From: Alphaproteobacteria bacterium
GTDB taxonomy: Bacteria > Pseudomonadota > Alphaproteobacteria > Rhizobiales > JAKIUO01
DNA length: 57,253 bases
Assembly (NCBI GenBank): GCA_024280475.1
Contig: JAJRQA010000246.1
Coordinates: 1-57,253, forward strand
Reading direction: 5' to 3'
Part shown: positions 9,804 through 16,913 of the stretch, piece after piece
Position numbering within the stretch: the stretch's first letter is position 1
How the letters are laid out: each line of letters begins with the position of its first letter
Position numbers and translations under genes: made by a program
The notes under the pieces: model-generated
Seen by the model: the letters and a program-made list of their open reading frames with translations, nothing else
Databases searched by the model: none
Told to the model about the DNA's origin: nothing

Positions 9804-10061
9804 ATGACACTTCAGGAAACCACGACCCCGCAAACCTCCTCTTTGCAAAACGAGTGCATTACCATTATCGCCCGCAGCCCCGGACAGGCTCTTAAAGAGT
9901 TTCACCGTCGTGGTCTTGGCAAGCAGGGATATGCAATTTGCGGCCGTGTGGTTCCTCACAAATTTGAAGTGATCAATGATGATGGCGCGTCCGAAGAACT
10001 CTTCAATGGCGAACATTTTTATTCGGCGACGTTCTTTCGTAGAGAAGAGCTGCCTCGATAG
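9804..10061 (+). CDS. Conserved-looking 85-residue protein of unknown function upstream of isocitrate lyase
   Basis: 85 residues, with AAAGGAATG in good ribosome-site position before the ATG. I do not recognise a family. The N-terminal 15 residues are Thr/Gln-rich and polar. The rest looks like one compact alpha/beta domain: ECITIIARSPGQALKEFH, then GYAICGRVVPHKFEVIN, then LFNGEHFYSATFFRRE. There is no signal peptide or membrane segment, so it is cytoplasmic. It is the first gene on the aceA side of the divergent promoter and may be co-regulated with isocitrate lyase, 244 bp downstream. A small regulator or effector of the bypass is possible; that is speculation from position alone. Confidence 0.7.
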   Translation: MTLQETTTPQTSSLQNECITIIARSPGQALKEFHRRGLGKQGYAICGRVVPHKFEVINDDGASEELFNGEHFYSATFFRREELPR

Positions 10062-10080
10062 TCTCGCGTAGATTTCTCCC

Positions 10081-10118
10081 TGAGTGGTTTTGTGGCATCA
10101 AATTCGCGAAACCACTCA
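10081..10118. terminator. Perfect 10-bp inverted repeat between the 85-residue gene and aceA
   Basis: TGAGTGGTTT (10081-10090) and AAACCACTCA (10109-10118) pair perfectly around an 18-base loop. No T-run follows on the plus strand. A second short stem with a T-tail, AGCTC-TTGC-GAGCTTTT, follows at 10150-10166. Together they could be an attenuating or terminating element that partly separates aceA from the upstream gene. The rest of the 244-bp gap shows nothing else I can name. Confidence 0.4.
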
Positions 10119-10305
10119 CCTCTCTTCCTTCCAACTGAACCTCTCATCAGCAGCTCTTGCGAGCTTTTGATGGAAGGTTTCTTTTTGCCTCTCCACTTGG
10201 TTTGGATGTGGGGCCGCTTGACCTGGAAGAGGAACCACACAGCCATCAATATTCTAAAGAATCGAAAATCTCATGAAACCACTTATCTTATCCAAAGAAA
10301 AAGTC

Positions 10306-11901
10306 ATGTCACAATATCGAGACGACATTAAAAAAGCATCGGCCCTGAAAGAGGCGCAAGGTAAATCCTGGGATGCCATCAGCGCTGAATCCGTGGCGCG
10401 TATGAGAGCCCAAAACAAATTCAAAACGGGACTGGATATTGCTCAATATACGGCTGACATCATGCGCGCCGATATGAACCGATATGACGAAGATAGCGCC
10501 AATTACACGCAATCACTTGGCTGCTGGCATGGCTTTATCGGCCAACAAAAAATGATCTCCATCAAGAAGCATTTTGGTGGCCAGACAGATGGCCGCTATT
10601 TGTACCTGTCTGGCTGGATGGTGGCGGCGCTGCGTTCGGAATTTGGCCCCCTGCCCGATCAGTCCATGCATGAAAAGACATCTGTGGCAGCACTGATCAC
10701 TGAGCTTTACACCTTTCTTCGCCAAGCCGATGCCCGTGAGCTGGGAGGCCTGTTCCGCGAACTGGATGCAGCCAAAGCGGCTGGCGATAGCGCCAAAGAA
10801 AAAGCCACGCAAGAGGCGATTGATGGCCATGTTACCCATGTGGTGCCGATCATTGCTGATATTGACGCGGGCTTTGGCAACGCCGAAGCAACCTATCTCA
10901 TGGCCAAGCAGATGATTGAAGCGGGTGCCTGCTGCATCCAGATCGAAAATCAGGTGTCGGACGAAAAACAATGCGGCCATCAAGATGGCAAGGTCACTGT
11001 GCCCCATGTCGATTTCATCGCCAAGCTGCGGGCCGTTCGTTACGCCTTTCTTGAACTGGGCATTGATAATGGCATTATCGTCGCACGCACCGATTCTCTT
11101 GGTGCTGGTCTCACCAAACAGATCGCTGTTACCAGCCAGCCTGGAGACCTTGGCGACCAGTATAACGCTTTTCTTGATTGCGAAGAAGTATCACAAGAGA
11201 GCATGAAAAATGGGGATGTCATTCTCAAGCAGAACGGCAAGCTGGTGCGTCCAAAGCGCCTTCCCAGCAATCTGTTCCAGTTCAAGCAAGGCACTGGCGA
11301 AGCACGCTGCGTACTTGATAGCATCACCTCTTTGCAAAATGGCGCTGACCTTTTGTGGATCGAAACTGAAAAGCCGCATATTGAGCAAATCGGCGGCATG
11401 GTCAACGCGATCCGCGAGGTTATTCCAAACGCCAAACTGGTCTATAATAATAGCCCCTCGTTCAACTGGACGCTTAATTTCCGTCAGCAAATGTTTGATG
11501 CCATGAGTGAGGCCGGTGAAGATATGTCCACTTACAACCGCGATGATCTGATGGATGGCAAATATGATGAAACAGATTTGGGCATGCGGGCCGATGATAA
11601 AATCCGCACTTTTCAGGCTGATGCGGCGCGTGAAGCAGGGATCTTCCATCATTTGATCACCCTACCGACCTATCACACAGCGGCGCTTTCAACCGACAAT
11701 CTGGCAAAAGAGTATTTTGGCGAGCAGGGTATGCTTGGATATGTGCTTGGTGTGCAGCGCAAAGAGATCCGCGAAGGCATCGCCTGCGTCAAACATCAAA
11801 ACATGTCAGGTTCCGACATCGGTGATGATCACAAGGAAGCGTTCTGCGGTGACGCGGCGTTAAAAGCTGGCGGTAAAGACAACACCATGAACCAGTTCTA
11901 A
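10306..11901 (+). CDS. aceA: Isocitrate lyase
   Basis: 531 residues from the ATG at 10306 (MSQYRDDIKKASALKEAQ). An in-frame ATG at 10273 would add 11 residues; neither start has a strong ribosome site, but 531 residues matches the long (about 530-residue) ICL class of Pseudomonas and Acinetobacter. It cleaves isocitrate to glyoxylate and succinate, the first step of the glyoxylate bypass. Catalytic signature: DEKQCGHQDGK (KxCGH motif). Other blocks are VVPIIADIDAGFGNAEATYL, IIVARTDSLGA, LVYNNSPSFNW and GVQRKEIREG. Glyoxylate is then used by GlcB at 5878-8070. A strong terminator follows. Confidence 0.96.
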   Translation: MSQYRDDIKKASALKEAQGKSWDAISAESVARMRAQNKFKTGLDIAQYTADIMRADMNRYDEDSANYTQSLGCWHGFIGQQKMISIKKHFGGQTDGRYLYLSGWMVAALRSEFGPLPDQSMHEKTSVAALITELYTFLRQADARELGGLFRELDAAKAAGDSAKEKATQEAIDGHVTHVVPIIADIDAGFGNAEATYLMAKQMIEAGACCIQIENQVSDEKQCGHQDGKVTVPHVDFIAKLRAVRYAFLELGIDNGIIVARTDSLGAGLTKQIAVTSQPGDLGDQYNAFLDCEEVSQESMKNGDVILKQNGKLVRPKRLPSNLFQFKQGTGEARCVLDSITSLQNGADLLWIETEKPHIEQIGGMVNAIREVIPNAKLVYNNSPSFNWTLNFRQQMFDAMSEAGEDMSTYNRDDLMDGKYDETDLGMRADDKIRTFQADAAREAGIFHHLITLPTYHTAALSTDNLAKEYFGEQGMLGYVLGVQRKEIREGIACVKHQNMSGSDIGDDHKEAFCGDAALKAGGKDNTMNQF

Positions 11902-11945
11902 AACAAGGATTTCGCTCAATAATAAGAATGAGGTCAAACAAACTA

Positions 11946-11976
11946 AGGGCCGGATCAATTGATCCGGCCCTTTTTC
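11946..11976 (+). terminator. Rho-independent terminator after aceA
   Basis: AAGGGCCGGATC and GATCCGGCCCTT form a long perfect stem around an AATT centre, followed by TTTTT on the plus strand (to 11975). It ends 10 bp before the convergent helicase stop at 11983. Confidence 0.9.
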
Positions 11977-11982
11977 TTTTGT

Positions 11983-14151
11983 TTAATCGTCTTTCTTGCG
12001 CTTGCGCGGGGCTATGCCTACCTTTGCAACTTGCTCCGCCCTGGAGGCCGCCTCGCCCGCGTTGGATGGCAGCTCGCCTTTCAGTCTCAACTGTTCGCGC
12101 GCAGCGGCTCTTCGCAACTTGCTGGGGGATTTTTTCTTGGCAGCGCCTTTGCTTTTTGGCTTGCTGGTAGAGCCTGCGGGTTTGGGGCGGCGCGCTTTAA
12201 CTCCTGGGCCTTTAGCGGAGCTGTCTCGTGGGTCCCATTTGGCCTGCGCTGGTTTGTCAGCTTTTGGCGCGACTTTATGCGTGGATACTGCGTGCGGCTT
12301 CTCCTCGCTTGCGGGCCGCTGCTTGCGTGCTTCCTTGACCCATGCTGCGTCTTTTGGGGCAATGTCTTTTTTGGGACCATCCTTGCGAGGCCGATCCTTT
12401 TTATCCCATTCTTTTTTGGGAGCACGCTTTTTGAAATCGTCTTTTTGATCTCTGCGTTGAGGTTTTGAGCCTTCATATGGTTTCTTGTCACCATAGGGTT
12501 TTCGCTTGGCATCTCTGGACGGTGGTGCACGACGCCCCCCTTTGGGGGGACCATCCATGCGATTGATGACGATATTTTTTTCAACCGTTCTATCTGGACC
12601 AAGGGTCTCCAGAAACCGATCAACGCATTTGGGATCGATCTCCACACTGGTCTCCGTTTGATCAATACGGATCGCGCCAATATCGCGTTTGGTGATGCCC
12701 CCGGCGCGGCAGATCATTGGTAATAGCCAACGTGGTTCGGCATTTTGCTTGCGTCCAATTGACATGGAAAACCACACGCCATTGGCGAAGTCATCGCGCC
12801 CACGCGGCGAGCGCTCACCGCGGCCACGTTCAATCGGGGCATTATCCAATAATTCTTCGGGAGCCGTTTGTTCTTTGCGGTATATACGCACAAAAGCTGC
12901 AGCAATCTGCTCGGCACTGTGTTCAGCGAGCAATTTGGCCGCCAGAGCCTGTTCTTTCTCATTGGCCGCGTCGCTAAGCGTGCTATCAGCCAGCAAGCGC
13001 TCATCATCGCGCGCAATGATCTCTTCAATGGTCGGCGGCTTGGCCCAGGTGGCTGAAATTTTAGCACGCTGCAACAGACTTTCAGTACGGCGGCGCTGAT
13101 TATGAGGGACAATCAAGGCACAAACCCCCTTGCGTCCGGCGCGCCCCGTACGTCCTGAGCGATGCACCAGGCTCTCCTTGCTCTTTGGAATATCGGCGTG
13201 GATCACCAGTTCAAGATTTGGCAGATCAATGCCGCGCGCCGCCACATCGGTGGCGATACAAATTTGTGCCCGACCATCGCGCATGGCCTGCAAGGCGTGC
13301 GAACGCTCGTTCTGGCTCAATTCACCAGACAGAGCGACAACCGAAAAACCTCGATTTGAGAACCGTGAGGTCATATGGTTGACCGTGGCACGCGTCGAAC
13401 AAAAAACCAGCGCATTCTTGGGTTCAAAATAGCGCAACACATTGACAATGGCATTTTCGCGATCATTGGGAGCCACCATCAAGGCCCGATATTCAATATC
13501 AAGATGTTGTTTTTCTTCAGATTTAGTGGAGACCCGCACGGCATCGCGCTGATAGCGCTTGGCCAGAGCGGCAATGGTGCGCGGCACGGTGGCGGAAAAC
13601 ATCAAAGTGCGCCGCTCCTCTGGCGCCGCACCAAGAATATATTCCAGATCGTCGCGAAAGCCCATATCGAGCATTTCATCAGCTTCATCCAGAATGATAG
13701 CGCGCATCTCGCTCATATCAAGCGAGCCGCGCTCAATGTGATCGCGCAGCCGACCAGGTGTACCAACAACGATATGAGCCCCTCGCGCCAGTTCGCGGCG
13801 CTCGGTACGCATATCCATGCCACCAACACATGACGCACAAATGGCGCCAGTACTCTCATAGAGCCATTCCAACTCGCGCTTAACCTGCAATGCCAGCTCT
13901 CTTGTCGGCGCCACCGCGAGAGCCATAGGGGCCTTGACGCGCGCCAGTTTATCCTCGCCTTGCAACAAGGTCGGGGCAATGGCAATGCCAAAGGCCACCG
14001 TCTTGCCAGAACCGGTTTGCGCCGACACCAGCAAATCCTGGTCAATAAGCTTTGGATCAAGTACCGCTTGCTGGACAGGGGTCAGCTCGCTATATCCACG
14101 TTTTGCGAGCGCCATACTCAGCGCTTCGACAACACCTTCAAATTCAGCCAT
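11983..14151 (-). CDS. DEAD-box RNA helicase with DbpA-like C-terminal domain and long Lys-rich tail
   Basis: 722 residues from the ATG at 14149-14151 (MAEFEGVVEAL); an in-frame ATG at 14196 is less likely. Helicase motifs run in order: Q motif (LTPVQQAVL), motif I (SAQTGSGKT), Ia (PTRELALQV), GG, TPGR, motif II DEADEML, motif III SATV, then ARGIDLPNLELVIHAD and HRSGRTGRAG. Residues about 470-550 resemble the DbpA/CsdA-type RNA-binding domain (RAGGITKRDIGAIRI). The last about 170 residues are a low-complexity Lys/Arg/Pro/Asp tail, probably disordered and RNA-binding. Likely role: ribosome assembly or cold-shock RNA remodelling. It ends convergent to aceA. Confidence 0.93.
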   Translation of the reverse strand: MAEFEGVVEALSMALAKRGYSELTPVQQAVLDPKLIDQDLLVSAQTGSGKTVAFGIAIAPTLLQGEDKLARVKAPMALAVAPTRELALQVKRELEWLYESTGAICASCVGGMDMRTERRELARGAHIVVGTPGRLRDHIERGSLDMSEMRAIILDEADEMLDMGFRDDLEYILGAAPEERRTLMFSATVPRTIAALAKRYQRDAVRVSTKSEEKQHLDIEYRALMVAPNDRENAIVNVLRYFEPKNALVFCSTRATVNHMTSRFSNRGFSVVALSGELSQNERSHALQAMRDGRAQICIATDVAARGIDLPNLELVIHADIPKSKESLVHRSGRTGRAGRKGVCALIVPHNQRRRTESLLQRAKISATWAKPPTIEEIIARDDERLLADSTLSDAANEKEQALAAKLLAEHSAEQIAAAFVRIYRKEQTAPEELLDNAPIERGRGERSPRGRDDFANGVWFSMSIGRKQNAEPRWLLPMICRAGGITKRDIGAIRIDQTETSVEIDPKCVDRFLETLGPDRTVEKNIVINRMDGPPKGGRRAPPSRDAKRKPYGDKKPYEGSKPQRRDQKDDFKKRAPKKEWDKKDRPRKDGPKKDIAPKDAAWVKEARKQRPASEEKPHAVSTHKVAPKADKPAQAKWDPRDSSAKGPGVKARRPKPAGSTSKPKSKGAAKKKSPSKLRRAAAREQLRLKGELPSNAGEAASRAEQVAKVGIAPRKRKKDD

Positions 14152-14327
14152 ATTATTTCTTTCAAAATGTCTGGCGCCAAAAAAGCGCGAGATCATCTTT
14201 AGGGGGGATTGTTCGCGGCATCATAGACCGATGCAGCGCACATTGGAAGAAATGATCATATCATCCTGAAAAGGCAAGCGATTTAACTGAAATTTTGATT
14301 AATCACTGAGCGAACCCGATCCGCGTC

Positions 14328-14627
14328 TCAAGCCCATACGAGATGGCGCAGAGCAGGTTTGGGTATTTTTGCACCATAGCAACTGGAAGCGCAAGCTCGC
14401 GCTTCCATGCGCCGGGCACTTGCTGCATTTTTACTCTCATACTGACCAGCCAGCTGAGCCAGAAAAACCGACCGCGCCGCAACAATGACGCTATTTTCGG
14501 GCGATTTTGAAAAATTGACCTGCTCCAAATGATCGCCGCCGCTCGGTTGGCGCACGCCAGTTAACGAATATACCGGCACCAAAGCGCTGCCTTTACCCGT
14601 CTTTGACTGTTGTTTGCGCAAACTCAT
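14328..14627 (-). CDS. Small hypothetical protein (99 residues)
   Basis: Start ATG at 14625-14627 preceded by GGGACAAG; an in-frame ATG at 14705 gives 125 residues. The sequence has a polar N-terminus (MSLRKQQSKTGKGSALVP) and then VIVAARSVFLAQLAGQYESK. This second stretch resembles short alphaproteobacterial proteins with an SxFLAQLxA core, although the end is atypical. No signal peptide or domain. It lies between two divergently arranged transcription units. Coding status is only moderately supported. Confidence 0.4.
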   Translation of the reverse strand: MSLRKQQSKTGKGSALVPVYSLTGVRQPSGGDHLEQVNFSKSPENSVIVAARSVFLAQLAGQYESKNAASARRMEARACASSCYGAKIPKPALRHLVWA

Positions 14628-14898
14628 TTGATCTTGTCCCAATATGAAGCAATAATCGGCGATTGAACTCTTTAGATGCTTCAGACCTCGCAAAAAAAGG
14701 GCCAAACAGCTTTATTTTGGTAAAAACGATCATCTCCAAATCGCTAAACCGGTTACCGAAATCTTAACCACTGACACCTAAGGTTTTCAAGTTCCCTGTC
14801 TGTTGATATCTCTTGCATTGTGGAAAACAACCGTTCTCATCTGAGATCGGAAGAAATGCAACATAGCTTGAGGCAAGACAACAACAAGAAAGACACCT

Positions 14899-16629
14899 AT
14901 GCAGATGGCGCCAAAATCCGATCATCCAGCGGCGAACGTATCCAAAGAGGCTGAATTCAGCCTCAATGCGATTTTGACCGCTGCCGGCGAAACGGCTTAT
15001 TACTGGGATCTGACCTCTGACCGCATCGTCTGGGCTCCCAATGCCCCCGCCATTCTCAATATTAAAGACATCAATCTCTTGCGCACTGGCTATGGCTTCG
15101 AAACTCTTATTTCGCAAGGTCTTACAAAATCACGACGTGACACGCTGCTAGCCGCAAACCGCAAGGTGGATCAGCAAGACGCCCTGTTCTCCATTCAATA
15201 TGCCCTTGGCAAACGTGCAAACGGCGACCCAATATGGCTTGAAGATCACGGTCGCTGGACCACGGATGAAAATGGCACTCCCACCATCGTCAAAGGGGTG
15301 GTGCGTTTGATCTGTGAACGCTATGAAAAAGAACAAAAACTGGACTTCTTGTCTCGCCATGACCAACTTACCGGTCAGATCAATCGCGGCGAGCTATGGG
15401 AAGCTATTTCTGACGCCTTTTTGACCAGTGCCGAATCCCAGGACGCCTATGCCTTGCTGATTGTTGGTATCAATAATCTGTTGATGATCAATGATGCTTT
15501 TGGATTTGATACTGGCGATGAGGTGATCGCAGCGATTGCCAAGCGATTGCGCTCACAACTGCGCGACACCGATATTATCGGGCGCTTTTCAAGCAACAAG
15601 TTTGGATTATTACTGGCTGACACCAACCCTGCTGCAATGGCTGGCACCGCTGAACGCCTGCTACGCTCGATCCGCGATGAAGTCATCGAGACTAGTCTTG
15701 GCCCCGTTGCAGTAACCATTTCCATTGGCGGCATTCAAGTGCCCGAACAAGCCGATAACGTCTCTGAGGCCTTTGGTTTTGCGCTGGAATCCCTCGCCAA
15801 GGCGAAAGCCAAATCCTATGATCTGTTTGTGGCCTTTGATCCAAGCGAAGACAAAAAAGAAATCCGCAAACGTAATCGCGACATAGCCGATGAGCTGATC
15901 CTTGCCCTTCGTCAACAGCGGCTGGTTCTGGCCCTGCAACCGATCGTGCACTCCCATACGCTAAAAACCGAAATTCATGAATGTCTTTTGCGTATCAAAA
16001 AACCCAATGGAGAAATCGTTTCGGGCGGCGACTATATACCAGTTGCCGAAAAACTCGGTCTCATTCGCCTTGTCGATTACCGCGTACTGGAGCTGGCCAT
16101 TGATGTGGCCCACCATCACCCCGAATTGACCTTGACCATTAATGTCTCTGGCCTCACCGCCACCGATAATAACTGGCTTGATTTGCTAAGATCTTTGACA
16201 AAGGGCGACCTCTCCTTGACCAATCGCCTGATCATCGAGATCACCGAAACCGCCGCCATTCAAGACGTCGAAGAAAGCTGCTTGTTCGTCAAGCGCGTCA
16301 AGGAGCTTGGCTGCCGCGTCGCCATGGATGATTTTGGCACGGGCTATAACTCATTCCGCAATCTGCAATTACTTGGTATTGATATGGTCAAAATCGACGG
16401 TTCGTTTATCGAGAATATGCTCGAAAACAAAGATGACCAGCTATTTGTCAAACTGCTAGCCGATCTTGCCAATGCCTTCGACCTGGAAATGGTCGCCGAA
16501 TGCGTCGGGGACGAGAAAACCATCAGCATGCTGCGTGATATGGGTGTCAAATATCTGCAAGGCTATCATCTGGGCAAACCAATTCTGGCCCTGCCCGAAG
16601 ACTATCGAAAAGGTCGAGAGCAGGAATAG
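14899..16629 (+). CDS. PAS-GGDEF-EAL protein, probable cyclic-di-GMP phosphodiesterase
   Basis: 576 residues, no membrane segment. Residues about 20-150 look like a PAS sensor (TAYYWDLTSDRIVWAPNAPA). Residues about 155-300 are a GGDEF fold whose signature is decayed: residues 231-235 read SSNKF, so cyclase activity is unlikely. Residues about 315-565 are an EAL domain with E361-C-L in place of EAL, the D477-D478 motif DDFGTGYNSF, VKIDGSFIENM and LQGYHLGKP. The glutamate and the metal-binding aspartates are kept, so c-di-GMP hydrolysis is plausible. The GGDEF part may bind GTP as an allosteric domain. It stands alone between short hypothetical genes, and its target cannot be told. Confidence 0.88.
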   Translation: MQMAPKSDHPAANVSKEAEFSLNAILTAAGETAYYWDLTSDRIVWAPNAPAILNIKDINLLRTGYGFETLISQGLTKSRRDTLLAANRKVDQQDALFSIQYALGKRANGDPIWLEDHGRWTTDENGTPTIVKGVVRLICERYEKEQKLDFLSRHDQLTGQINRGELWEAISDAFLTSAESQDAYALLIVGINNLLMINDAFGFDTGDEVIAAIAKRLRSQLRDTDIIGRFSSNKFGLLLADTNPAAMAGTAERLLRSIRDEVIETSLGPVAVTISIGGIQVPEQADNVSEAFGFALESLAKAKAKSYDLFVAFDPSEDKKEIRKRNRDIADELILALRQQRLVLALQPIVHSHTLKTEIHECLLRIKKPNGEIVSGGDYIPVAEKLGLIRLVDYRVLELAIDVAHHHPELTLTINVSGLTATDNNWLDLLRSLTKGDLSLTNRLIIEITETAAIQDVEESCLFVKRVKELGCRVAMDDFGTGYNSFRNLQLLGIDMVKIDGSFIENMLENKDDQLFVKLLADLANAFDLEMVAECVGDEKTISMLRDMGVKYLQGYHLGKPILALPEDYRKGREQE

Positions 16630-16642
16630 CCCGCCCCCAAAA

Positions 16643-16888
16643 TCAGTCCGCTTCAAATTCCAGATATTGTTCGGGCACTTCCAAATCCTCACCGCACCCT
16701 GCTTCAACAATATACATCAAACAGCCGATAGGCTCATCGAACTTTTGCGCAATGGCCTCATCTTTGACAACAAAAAAACCGCAGATATCGCCAGATTCAA
16801 TGGCCAGATATTTACCCGGTGCGCTGGCCTTGACCCAGACATAGTCCCCTAATTCAAACTTTGGGTTCGCTGGGTCCTCTTTGGTCAT
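16643..16888 (-). CDS. Small acidic protein of unknown function
   Basis: 81 residues from the ATG at 16886-16888 (an ATG directly before it is equally possible), with AGGAG about 7 bases upstream. The sequence starts MTKEDPANPKFELGDYVWVK, with VKDEAIAQKF and GCGEDLEVPEQYLEFEAD later. It is acidic, soluble and beta-rich in appearance, like a small barrel domain (FELGDYVWVKA). It begins 25 bp downstream of the mutS stop and on the same strand, so it may be the last gene of a mutS transcript. I do not recognise the family. Confidence 0.65.
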   Translation of the reverse strand: MTKEDPANPKFELGDYVWVKASAPGKYLAIESGDICGFFVVKDEAIAQKFDEPIGCLMYIVEAGCGEDLEVPEQYLEFEAD

Positions 16889-16913
16889 CATTAATCTCCT
16901 GCTGGAATCAATT

